Shown here piece after piece: positions 31,092 to 42,139 of a DNA stretch of 64,000 nt. This DNA is from Bifidobacterium colobi. Lineage in GTDB: Bacteria; Actinomycetota; Actinomycetes; Actinomycetales; Bifidobacteriaceae. Each line of letters begins with the position of its first letter. Positions within the stretch are counted from its first letter, which is position 1. The DNA lies in contig NZ_JAFEJU010000005.1 in NCBI RefSeq assembly GCF_018555455.1, forward strand, positions 62,001 to 126,000. The letters are read 5' to 3'. The translations under genes and the position numbers were made by a program. A model generated the notes under the pieces. It saw nothing but the letters and a program-made list of their open reading frames with translations. It did not search any database and had not been told where the DNA came from.

Positions 31092-32093
31092 CTAATCCTT
31101 GCGCAGAAACTTCGGGAGCTTTGCCGGCGCCTGCGCCAGTAGGGTGCCGAAGAAGATCAGCGCACAGCCAAGGTAGCCGCGCGGCGTCATCACCTCGCCA
31201 AGGAAGATCGCGCCGCCGACTGCCGAGAAGAACGATTCCAGACTCATCAGCAGGCTGGCCCGGGTGGGCGGCACCCACTGCTGTCCCACTACCTGCAACG
31301 TATAGGCGATGCCCACCGAACCAATGCCGGCGTACACAATCGGCATCCACGAGTGCATGGCCCCGGACCAATCCACTGAGCCTTCCACCATCGAGCCCGC
31401 CCAGCTCAGCACCGCAGTCGTGCAGAACTGTCCGAATGACAGCACAATCGCATCGACTTTTGCCCCCAATTCATCAATCACCAATATATGCGCGGCGAAC
31501 AGAGCCGCGGTGAACACCAACAGGATATCCGCGAGCCCAATGGAGCCGAAACCATCGGTGATGCAGAGCAGATAAAAACCAATGATGGACATCGCCACGG
31601 CCACGAACACCGGCAGACCGATGCGACGGCGCAGGAACACGAACGCCAGCAGAGGCACCATCACAATGTAGAGGGCGGTGAGGAAGCCCGCGCGACCGGC
31701 GGACTTGCCATAGAGGATGCCGTATTGCTGCAACGTGCTGGCGGTGAACAGGATGATGCCGCACAGCACGGAAACGACTACAGGATTCGCAAGCAGCGAC
31801 TGCCAGAAAGGCATCGTGCTTTGCTGGCTACGAGTAACATCCGACACAGTTGCATGGGATTCTGCGTCGACAGCTTCCCCGGCATCACTCCCCTGCCGAT
31901 TGCCATGGGCCTTCCGGCCACGCTGCCAAAGCAGAATCGGCACCAAAGAGCATGCCCCGAGCGTGAATCGGCAGGCGTTGAAGAATAACGGAGACATGGA
32001 ATCCATGCCCTGCACCTGCGCCACGAACGCGAATCCCCAAATCAATGCGGTCAGCACGAGGGCGAGCATGCCCATGATTTCTTGTCTCTTCAC
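31092..32093 (-). CDS. EamA/DMT-family transporter
   Basis: An inner-membrane permease of the drug/metabolite transporter superfamily with about ten hydrophobic helices in two EamA repeats (LALVLTALIWGFAFVAQVQG and the second starting VGIAYTLQVVGQQWVPP). A hydrophilic loop of about 50 residues between helices 2 and 3 is long for the family. The substrate is unknown. The GTG at 32093 is preferred. The frame extends to 32144 but would then overlap the terminator of the gene upstream. 333 residues. Confidence 0.82.
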   Translation of the reverse strand: MKRQEIMGMLALVLTALIWGFAFVAQVQGMDSMSPLFFNACRFTLGACSLVPILLWQRGRKAHGNRQGSDAGEAVDAESHATVSDVTRSQQSTMPFWQSLLANPVVVSVLCGIILFTASTLQQYGILYGKSAGRAGFLTALYIVMVPLLAFVFLRRRIGLPVFVAVAMSIIGFYLLCITDGFGSIGLADILLVFTAALFAAHILVIDELGAKVDAIVLSFGQFCTTAVLSWAGSMVEGSVDWSGAMHSWMPIVYAGIGSVGIAYTLQVVGQQWVPPTRASLLMSLESFFSAVGGAIFLGEVMTPRGYLGCALIFFGTLLAQAPAKLPKFLRKD

Positions 32094-32129
32094 GGTGAGC
32101 CAGCCTAATGCGCAAGCATGACGGGCATG

Positions 32130-32158
32130 AAAAAGCCCGGCCACAATGTGGTCGGGCT
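32130..32158 (-). terminator. Terminator after the BI-1 family gene
   Basis: A 12-bp stem (AGCCCGACCACA with TGTGGCCGGGCT, one wobble) followed by T-rich TTTTC on the minus strand, 45 bases after the stop of the BI-1 gene. Confidence 0.8.
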
Positions 32159-32203
32159 CAATGTTCAGCTGCGTTGTTCAGCTGCGTTCAATGGTGCGAG
32201 CTA

Positions 32204-33163
32204 TCAATCCCTGCTGCCAAACAGCTGCAGGATGTACAGGAACATGTTTACGAAGTCCAGATACAGGTTCAGCGCGCACAGGATGGAAACCTTCTTGATC
32301 ATCTCCGGGCCCTGCGCCTCATATGCGGCGAACAGCGCACGCGTGGACTGGGCGTCGTAAATGGTCATGCCGGCAAACAGAATCAAGCCGATGGCGCATA
32401 CGATCTGCGTCATGCCGTCCACTTGCAGGAACATCAGAACAACCTGCGAGATGATGAGCACGATCAGACCGACCATCAAGATTGGACCGGCCTTGAGCAT
32501 GTTGAACTTGGTGGTCATGCCGAACATGGTCAGCGCGAAGAAGAAGGCTGCGGTGATGCCGAGTGCGATGCCGATCGAACCGAGATCGTAGACCATGAAG
32601 ATGGAGCTTAAGGTGAAGCCCATCAACGCGGCGTACACGTAGAACATCACGCGTGCGGCAGTGGTGCTCATCTTCATCACACGCATGCCGAGAATGATGG
32701 CGAGCGCCACTTGCGCCACGCATAGGCCAATCAAACCGATTGAACCGGTGGCGATGAGGAAGCTGTAGTAGGCGCCGGTGATCTGACCGAGAACGGCCAC
32801 CACTGCGGTGACGATCAGGCCGATGGTCATTTCGCCGTAGGCGCGGGTCACGGAGACGCGCTGCGCCTGCTCGACGTTGTAGGTCATCGTGGTGTTGATG
32901 GCGGCGGTGCCGGCACCTGCGCCCTGCGGCTGCGCGTACTGGTAGGCGGTTTGCGCCTGCTGCGGAGCCTGCTGGGCGTATTGGAAGTTCTGGTTCTGGA
33001 CGTATGGCTGCTGCGCGTACGGCTGCTGGCCGTAGTTCTGCTGGTTGTATCCGTTCTGCATGTACTGCTGACCGTATCCACCCTGCTGGGCGGCGTTATA
33101 GTCCGGAGTATTGTATTGCGGGTTGTATTGCCCGTTGTTCTGGGGCTGCTGACCGAATGTCAT
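32204..33163 (-). CDS. Bax inhibitor-1/YccA-family membrane protein
   Basis: A 319-residue integral membrane protein of the BI-1 (TMBIM) superfamily. The first ~100 residues are a hydrophilic Gln/Asn/Tyr/Pro-rich repeat-like tail (GQQPYAQQPYVQNQNFQYAQQ) facing the cytosol by inference. It is followed by about seven membrane helices including TRAYGEMTIGLIVTAVVAV and LNLYLDFVNMFLYILQLFG. ATG 33163 has AAAGGAGC at good distance. Family members are proton/calcium leak channels or FtsH modulators; the role here is not known. Confidence 0.88.
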   Translation of the reverse strand: MTFGQQPQNNGQYNPQYNTPDYNAAQQGGYGQQYMQNGYNQQNYGQQPYAQQPYVQNQNFQYAQQAPQQAQTAYQYAQPQGAGAGTAAINTTMTYNVEQAQRVSVTRAYGEMTIGLIVTAVVAVLGQITGAYYSFLIATGSIGLIGLCVAQVALAIILGMRVMKMSTTAARVMFYVYAALMGFTLSSIFMVYDLGSIGIALGITAAFFFALTMFGMTTKFNMLKAGPILMVGLIVLIISQVVLMFLQVDGMTQIVCAIGLILFAGMTIYDAQSTRALFAAYEAQGPEMIKKVSILCALNLYLDFVNMFLYILQLFGSRD

Positions 33164-33305
33164 GATCGCTCCTTTGTTGCGTTCCACCACCTATCCTAGT
33201 GGAATCAACCTGAATGTTCCATGAATTTGCTTGGCCGGCAGCGAAACGGCGGGTAGACAGTCACCGTATGACCGCCTATCCGCCGCTGTTTCATCAACTG
33301 ATTAA

Positions 33306-33950
33306 TCAATCATTGAGGTGTTCAATCGCGTAATTGGCCTCTTCTGGAGTGAATTTCTCGCCAGCCTGGCTGGTCAGTTGATCACGGATGGCTTCAGGAG
33401 ACATGGCCATGGTCTCCTGATAGCTCTTAGCTTTGGCCAGTGCATTCGCATTCCAATCCGTTTTCACGTTATCCACTGCATACTGAGCTGCTTCAGCTGA
33501 GAACTTGCCTCCATACTCACTGGTCAACTGGTCATACACCCCGGCTTTCGACATGTGCATTGTGTTCGCATATGTATCAGCCTGTCGCAATGCCGACTTG
33601 TAATCCGCAGGCACATCGGGCTCTTCGCTGTTCTTTTTCTGTTCAGTATCGGATTGATTTGATTGCTCTGACTTATTACTGTTAGTCTCGCTCTGCTGAG
33701 CAGTTGACGAGGATTGTGTATTGCTTGCTGCGTTACCGCTTGTGTTGGCTCCTTGCCCAGCGATGGCAAACACGGCAAGAACAATAATGACCCAGAACCA
33801 CCATTTCTTCCATACAGGTTTCTTGTTCTGCTGAGGCTGGTTCGGCTGAGGCTGGTTCGGCTGCATAACCGGATTCGGGTAGACGACTGGCTGCTGCGGC
33901 TGCGATGGCTGCTGCGGCACCGGCTGCGGTGCGACATTGTTATTGGTCAT
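33306..33950 (-). CDS. Ltp-family surface protein with two PF07553-like repeats
   Basis: 214 residues. A Pro/Gln-rich cytosolic head (1-45) is followed by one membrane segment (WWFWVIIVLAVFAIAG, about 49-64) and a Ser/Gln/Asn-rich stalk. Two tandem Ltp domains follow: ALRQADTYANTMHMSKAGVYDQLTSEYGGKFSAEAAQYAVDN and ALAKAKSYQETMAMSPEAIRDQLTSQAGEKFTPEEANYAIEH. The same domain is found in the phage TP-J34 Ltp superinfection-exclusion lipoprotein, but it is widespread in Gram-positive hosts without that role. It is anchored by a helix, not a lipobox. ATG 33950 follows AAGGAAT. Confidence 0.82.
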   Translation of the reverse strand: MTNNNVAPQPVPQQPSQPQQPVVYPNPVMQPNQPQPNQPQQNKKPVWKKWWFWVIIVLAVFAIAGQGANTSGNAASNTQSSSTAQQSETNSNKSEQSNQSDTEQKKNSEEPDVPADYKSALRQADTYANTMHMSKAGVYDQLTSEYGGKFSAEAAQYAVDNVKTDWNANALAKAKSYQETMAMSPEAIRDQLTSQAGEKFTPEEANYAIEHLND

Positions 33951-34169
33951 GATTCCTTCTTTCTCTTCGCTCTCGGCTGCCCAGTCATCTTGGCTGCCCA
34001 GCCCTCAAGCGGATACGTTGCTCTGACTCTTTGAACGCTACCGGCGATCGTTTGCCGCCGTCAGTGGACCAATGGGCATATTTTTCTGCCCATTCGGGCA
34101 ATGCTGTTTCGTGTCCGCTGCCCTAACGTCCAGTGGCGCAAAACGTGGGCGAGCCATACAGTGGAGGCC

Positions 34170-35522
34170 ATGACACAACCACAGTTCGCACAACGCGCCG
34201 CTTCGGCAGGTAAGCCTGAAAGCAACTCGGATGGCCGTATGCCTTCCCAAGCCGACGACGTGCCAGTGCGTACCCGCGTATGGTGCACGGTGGTTATGGT
34301 GCCGCTGGCGAGTCTGATGTGTTTGATTCAGACATCATTTTTCGCACTGAACTTCGATCAGGACTCCCCCGGCTATCTCTTCGTGATTCTTTGCATACTG
34401 ACTGCGATCCCCGCCGGCTTCCTGCTGCTGGCACGCTCCGAATACCCGGAAGTGACGTTCTGGCTCGCCTGCATTCTGGTGGCGCTGCTGCCCTTTGATT
34501 CATTATTGAGTTCGATGGCCATGTGCTCGCTGTTGGCACGCCGTGCTGATCGCAGGACCAGCATCCGAACCTGCATAGTGGGCACCGCAGTGGCGGTATG
34601 GTCGCAACTACGCGATGCTTTGCAGCCGGCTGACGGCTCGCTCTGGCATCTCATCTTCGCCAAACCGTATACCGGAGGCGGTTCCGGCAAGCCCATCGTG
34701 ATGCTGGTTGAGGAGCCGACGATCATCATCACGGCAATCATTACGGCGCTGGTTTCTGCCGCCATCGCCATACTGGTGGGGTTGCATATCCGTTCACGCG
34801 CACGACTGCGTACGGCGAACGCCGTGGCGAGCGCCGCCACCAGCCATGCGCAAAGCTTGGCGAACGATCTGAACAATCAGCAATTGGCGGATGCGATTGC
34901 AGCCGAAGCGCATGATACGCTCGCGCATTCCTTGTCGCTGCTGGCGTTGAACGCGAGCGCGCTGCAAGCCGAGGCGGCACGGCTTGGCGACTCCCCCGAA
35001 GCACAGGCGCTGTCCAAAAAAGCCGAGGATATTCGCAAACAGTCGGCCGGCGCGCTGGATGAAGCGCACGCCATTATTGATATGCTGCGCGACCCGCAGA
35101 AGGCGTGGGAGCAGTTGGCTCCTTCCGATGAGACTGCATTGACGCGTGAATCATTGGATGCCCTGATTGCCGATACGCGCAATTCCGGCATGACAATCAA
35201 CACATGGATTGATATTCAGCAGTTGAGTGCGTTGGATGAGTCCATTGGCAAGGTCGCGTTCCGTGCTCTGCAGGAAAGCCTGACCAATGCGCTCAGGCAT
35301 GCGCCCGGCGCCCCTGTTTCCGTTGAGCTCACCGCCGCGCCGCAATCCGGCGTGCATATGCATGTGAGCAATCCCCTGACCGATGCGGCTGCGGATGGCC
35401 GAGCCGGCGCGGGATTGCCGGGGTTGACGGCTCGTGTTGAGGCGGCAGGTGGACAATGCCGTTATGGTGTGGATGATCGCCGCTTGTTCCATGTTGATGT
35501 GTTGCTGCCGTGGCGTAGCTAA
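34170..35522 (+). CDS. Sensor histidine kinase (HisKA_3/DesK type)
   Basis: 450 residues. A cytosolic N-terminus is followed by about five or six membrane helices (residues 35-220). The dimerisation/phospho-acceptor helix reads IAAEAHDTLAHSLSLLALNASAL; the H in EAHDTLAHS is the expected acceptor. The ATPase domain has the G box GAGLPGLTARVEAAGG. ATG 34170 has GGAGG two to three bases away; the frame extends upstream to 34101 but lacks family features. The partner regulator begins one base after the stop. The signal is unknown. Confidence 0.88.
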   Translation: MTQPQFAQRAASAGKPESNSDGRMPSQADDVPVRTRVWCTVVMVPLASLMCLIQTSFFALNFDQDSPGYLFVILCILTAIPAGFLLLARSEYPEVTFWLACILVALLPFDSLLSSMAMCSLLARRADRRTSIRTCIVGTAVAVWSQLRDALQPADGSLWHLIFAKPYTGGGSGKPIVMLVEEPTIIITAIITALVSAAIAILVGLHIRSRARLRTANAVASAATSHAQSLANDLNNQQLADAIAAEAHDTLAHSLSLLALNASALQAEAARLGDSPEAQALSKKAEDIRKQSAGALDEAHAIIDMLRDPQKAWEQLAPSDETALTRESLDALIADTRNSGMTINTWIDIQQLSALDESIGKVAFRALQESLTNALRHAPGAPVSVELTAAPQSGVHMHVSNPLTDAAADGRAGAGLPGLTARVEAAGGQCRYGVDDRRLFHVDVLLPWRS

Positions 35523-35523
35523 T

Positions 35524-36273
35524 ATGGCTATCGTGAATGCAGACCAGAACAGCGTAGTGCCCGAGGGCGGCGATCCGACCATATCAACGTCCGGCATTGG
35601 CAGTGACGCGCCTATCAAGGTCAGCATCATCGACGACGATCCCATGATCTGCCAAGCCATGAGCCTGATTCTCAACGATTATTCCCAAGGGCAGATCACC
35701 GTCATCTCCACCGCCAACGATGGCGCATCCTGCGTGCAACAAGCCGCCGCAGAGCACCCGGATGTGGTGTTGATGGATATCGCGATGCCCGGCATGGACG
35801 GTATCGAAGCGACCCGCCAGTTGCGCCACCTCTCCCCTGCGCCGCATGTGCTGATGTTGACATCGCTCAGCCCCTCCGGCACCGTGGAGCGTGCAGTGGA
35901 GGCGGGCGCGGAAGGTTTCGTGTCGAAAACCGATGCACCGAATGCCATCATTCAGCGGATTATCGCGGTGTGCACCGGGGCTCCGCAGTTCAATATCGCC
36001 AGTCAGAAGCAGCTCATCGACGATCTGAGCGCTTCACAGCCGCACGCCCGCCGTGATGAGGCGCGCAAGCTGTTGGAGACGCTGCCCGAACGCGAGCGCG
36101 AGGCCGTACTGTTGGCGGCTGAAGGCTACACGAACGCGGAAATCGCCGCTCGCATGTTCATTTCGGAGCGCACCGCCAAGGCACATCTCTCCTCGGCCGC
36201 GGACAAGCTCAACATGGGGCGCGTGCAAATGGCACGGCTGGTGGAGCGCGCTGATTTGCCGGCTCGACTGTAA
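35524..36273 (+). CDS. Response regulator, NarL/LuxR family
   Basis: 249 residues. A receiver domain carries the acidic pocket IIDDDP, the phospho-acceptor in VVLMDIAMPGMDG and the conserved Lys in VSKTDA. The LuxR-type HTH reads LPEREREAVLLAAEGYTNAEIAARMFISERTAKAHLSS. The first ~35 residues are a non-conserved extension. The ATG at 35524 lies one base after the kinase stop, so kinase and regulator are coupled. The DNA target cannot be inferred here. Confidence 0.9.
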   Translation: MAIVNADQNSVVPEGGDPTISTSGIGSDAPIKVSIIDDDPMICQAMSLILNDYSQGQITVISTANDGASCVQQAAAEHPDVVLMDIAMPGMDGIEATRQLRHLSPAPHVLMLTSLSPSGTVERAVEAGAEGFVSKTDAPNAIIQRIIAVCTGAPQFNIASQKQLIDDLSASQPHARRDEARKLLETLPEREREAVLLAAEGYTNAEIAARMFISERTAKAHLSSAADKLNMGRVQMARLVERADLPARL

Positions 36274-36312
36274 TCGCGCACGACCAAGGAAACCCATAAT
36301 AGGTAAGGCATA

Positions 36313-37002
36313 ATGGAACGCATGAATGAAACCGTGACTATACGCCCGTTGCAGCGTGACGACTATCCTGCGCTTATCGATCTGGTGCGCCGCACTTGGT
36401 ACGACGAATTCGATGAGCATACCGGGCTGATTGCAGCCGAAGCCGATTGGGAGAACTGTCTGGCGCGCACCACCAACGCCTATACCGCTGTGCTGGACGG
36501 CAAGCCGGTGGCATTGATCCTCGGCCGCGTCGACACGCGCGATGCGCGCGGCAAGTGGAACCGACATAAGCGCAATTATGTGCGTGGCCTGCTCCGTTTG
36601 CTGCCGGTCAAGGAAGGTATCACAGCGATTCATGAAATCGTCGGAATCCTCGCCATCGATCATGAACTGACCCGTAAAGCCCACGCAGCCGGGCATGATT
36701 ATGCGGCTGAAGTCGTGTTGTTCGTACTTGACCCCGAAGCGCGCGGCTTGGGGCTCGGCAAGCGCATGTTCCGTAAACTCATCGCTGATTTCCGTGATGC
36801 CGGGTTGAAGCATTACTTCCTCTACACCGACACCACCTGCAATGTTGGCTTCTATGAGCACACCGGTTTGCAGCAGATCGCAGCCATCAGTCTGCCAGCC
36901 TCGCGCGTACACAAGGAAAGTATGTCCTTCTACCTGTATGAGGGCACGATCAAGCGAACCGATGATGGCATCAACGGCTCTCAGCAAACACTGGTAGGCT
37001 GA
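36313..37002 (+). CDS. GNAT-family N-acetyltransferase
   Basis: 229 residues with a GNAT fold. The acetyl-CoA pyrophosphate loop is LDPEARGLGLGKRMFRKLIADFRDAG (the R-G-L-G-L-G-K form of Q/R-x2-G-x-G/A). The terminal strand motif is YTDTTCNVGFYEHTGLQQI. The start is ATG 36313 after AAGGCATA; ATG 36322 is an alternative. The acceptor substrate is unknown. It stands alone between the two-component pair and the DUF262 gene. Confidence 0.82.
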   Translation: MERMNETVTIRPLQRDDYPALIDLVRRTWYDEFDEHTGLIAAEADWENCLARTTNAYTAVLDGKPVALILGRVDTRDARGKWNRHKRNYVRGLLRLLPVKEGITAIHEIVGILAIDHELTRKAHAAGHDYAAEVVLFVLDPEARGLGLGKRMFRKLIADFRDAGLKHYFLYTDTTCNVGFYEHTGLQQIAAISLPASRVHKESMSFYLYEGTIKRTDDGINGSQQTLVG

Positions 37003-37054
37003 ACACCGATGGCGACCGGTTGCCAACCGGTTTACGAAGGGGCGAGAGGGGTGC

Positions 37055-39166
37055 ATGATGGCAATTAACGCAAAGGAACTGCCGCTGGGAAGGGTGTTCA
37101 CACCGGATTATCGGTTCACGATCCCCTCCTTCCAACGCGCTTACATTTGGAAGCCGGAGAATATTCTGCAACTGGTCAGTGATTTGAAGGACGCGTCCAA
37201 ATCACCGCATATCCCGTATTTTCTTGGCTCGCTGATTCTGGTGAGCAAAGGCAACAGCCAATACGATGTGATCGACGGCCAGCAACGGTTGGTGTCCCTG
37301 TCCATCATCATCGCCGTGTTGCGTGATCTGGAGCAGGATCCGGATCTGATGCGCCAGCTTGATGCGCTCTTGGTGGAGCCGGGCGACAAGCTGCGCGGTA
37401 TTGTCAACGAACCACGATTGACGTTGCGGGAGCGGGATGCGGCGTTCTTCCGCGAACATGTGCAGGAAGACAATCTCGAATCCGTGTTCGACATGGATAA
37501 TGATTACCTGGCCACCGCCGCGCAACGCAATATGGTGAACAACATTCGCAAGGTGTATGACGAAATCTCCGTGTGGAGCACGGCAGTACGCCAGCAGTTC
37601 GCCCAATATCTGGTCAATCAAGTGACCTTGGTCATCGTCACCACGAACGATCTCGACGGCGCGCATCGCATTTTCGATGTGATGAACATGCGTGGCCTGC
37701 CGCTCACACCATCCGATGTGTTCAAGGCGCGCGCGACCTCAGGATTAAGCGACGCGGAACTTGACGTCTACACCGCACGTTGGGATGACATCATCGACCC
37801 GATCGGCGACGATCCGCATGACAGCGAGGAGTTCTTCTCCTACCTGTATCTGATTCTCGCCCATCAGCCTGATACCGATAGGCTGATTGAGGATTTCCTG
37901 AACAACGTGCTCAAACCGTATATCAGCAACGGTACGGTGCCCGCGTTCATCAACACGGTGCTCGCCCCGTATGCGATGGCTTGGCAGATCATCAGCAGGC
38001 CGAGCGAAACGATTCTGCCGGATGAAGTACGGCATCGGCTGGAAAACCTCAACGATTACCGCAATCATGAGTGGAAGCCGGTGGCCATGTGGGCACTGGT
38101 CAATTCGTATCGCCAGCTTGGCAATCCCGATTATTCGCCGTTCGTGCAGCGTGCTTCCCGTGCCGTGAAATCCTCGGCGACGCTCGCATCGTTGGAGCCT
38201 CATGACGAACGCCGTTTGCTGGAGATTCTCTCGGCTCTTGAACGGGTGACCGGTATTCGCACGCTGATCAGAACCGATGCCATTGACCGCAGAGGATACG
38301 CAAATGCAGCGATTCGCGACCTCGACAAGGGCTATCTGGTGGAACGTAGCAATGGGCTGAAAATCAGCGACGACGATCGGGAGAACACCATCGTTCGTCT
38401 GCATGGAGAAATGCAATCCGATGCTGCTCTCGTACGGTTGTTGCTGTTGCGTGCCAATGAGCAGAAAGCGGGAGCCCATCTTGAACGGCCTCGCCGTTTC
38501 AGCGCGCTGCCCATCATGCCGCTCGATATTGAACGCTCGCAATCATTCGCCGATTGGACACCCGAGCAGCATGATTACTGGCTGTACCGGTTGGGCAACA
38601 TGGCGTTGGTGCAAGGCCAGGAAAACCAGTTGGATAAATACGTGGAGTTCCCGGCCCGTCGTGATGCGATGCTTCTGAGGCCGAATTCCCGTCGTTTCCC
38701 GTTGACGAGTGAGCTGAAGGATTTCAACGATTGCACGCCCACTCTGCTGGAGAAACGACAGGAGGAGACGATTCGGCTCATCGTGGAATATTGGGGTATT
38801 CGCTACGACCGCAATCACCATGATCTGACTGCTCAACCCATTGAGGATCTTTCGCAAGCCGCCGCAGTGCAGTCCACACGGAGTTCCAAACGCGTGACCA
38901 TCCGTCAGGTGATTCAAGCGGGACTGCTGATTCCAGGTGAGCGCTTGGTATGGGAACGTCCGCGAAAGGGCGAACGCTGGTATGCCACGGTTACCGAAAA
39001 CGGGCGGATGCGGTTGGATGATGGTTCCGAATATCCGACGCCGACCGCTGCGGCCCGTGCCGCCGCCGGCGGGCGACGCAGTGGCGGCTTGGACGTGTGG
39101 AAGCGTACGTCCGATGGCATGAAGCTCAGTGAGATCTGGAAGCAATGCCGTTTGCAGGCGCACTGA
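37055..39166 (+). CDS. DUF262-DUF1524-RAMA protein (GmrSD-like, putative modification-dependent restriction factor)
   Basis: 703 residues. The N-terminal DUF262 (ParB/sulfiredoxin-like) domain has IPSFQRAYIWKPENI (23-37) and the DGQQRL motif (74-79). Its GmrS-type partners hydrolyse nucleotides. The DUF1524 region (about 480-600) is recognisable by LGNMALVQGQENQLDKY and the terminal TPTLLEKRQEETIRLIVEYWGI. The HNH box that should read like E-H-I-x-P instead reads ALPIMPLD, so the catalytic His appears lost. The last ~85 residues match a RAMA domain (VTIRQVIQAGLLIPGERLVW, DGSEYPTPTAAARAA, GGLDVWKRTSDGMKLSEIW), a predicted reader of modified DNA. ATG 37055 or 37058 after GAGAGGGG. Confidence 0.82.
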   Translation: MMAINAKELPLGRVFTPDYRFTIPSFQRAYIWKPENILQLVSDLKDASKSPHIPYFLGSLILVSKGNSQYDVIDGQQRLVSLSIIIAVLRDLEQDPDLMRQLDALLVEPGDKLRGIVNEPRLTLRERDAAFFREHVQEDNLESVFDMDNDYLATAAQRNMVNNIRKVYDEISVWSTAVRQQFAQYLVNQVTLVIVTTNDLDGAHRIFDVMNMRGLPLTPSDVFKARATSGLSDAELDVYTARWDDIIDPIGDDPHDSEEFFSYLYLILAHQPDTDRLIEDFLNNVLKPYISNGTVPAFINTVLAPYAMAWQIISRPSETILPDEVRHRLENLNDYRNHEWKPVAMWALVNSYRQLGNPDYSPFVQRASRAVKSSATLASLEPHDERRLLEILSALERVTGIRTLIRTDAIDRRGYANAAIRDLDKGYLVERSNGLKISDDDRENTIVRLHGEMQSDAALVRLLLLRANEQKAGAHLERPRRFSALPIMPLDIERSQSFADWTPEQHDYWLYRLGNMALVQGQENQLDKYVEFPARRDAMLLRPNSRRFPLTSELKDFNDCTPTLLEKRQEETIRLIVEYWGIRYDRNHHDLTAQPIEDLSQAAAVQSTRSSKRVTIRQVIQAGLLIPGERLVWERPRKGERWYATVTENGRMRLDDGSEYPTPTAAARAAAGGRRSGGLDVWKRTSDGMKLSEIWKQCRLQAH

Positions 39167-39242
39167 TGAATCACACAGTGGATCCACTACAGATCGCACT
39201 GCAGATTGCACTGTGCGCGTCACACAACACAGTGGACGATAA

Positions 39243-39284
39243 CGAATAGGGCTGGTATCCCATCCGGAATACCAGCCCTATTCG
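39243..39284. terminator. Bidirectional terminator between the DUF262 gene and aconitase
   Basis: A perfect 16-bp inverted repeat (CGAATAGGGCTGGTAT at 39243-39258 with its complement at 39269-39284), 10-base loop, T-rich on one side (TTCGTTT). It serves the two convergent genes. Confidence 0.85.
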
Positions 39285-39315
39285 TTTGGCTGCTGCACTA
39301 CTGAGCGCTATCTCA

Positions 39316-42021
<2,706 letters not shown>

Positions 42022-42139
42022 ATTGCCTCCGAAATCATGTATCGGCTTGTAATGCCGCTGATTATCCCCTTCAAATGGTACGGGTACGTTACTTTACCTC
42101 TGGCGTGTCGGCTTGAAACGTGAGACAATATGCGCTTTT

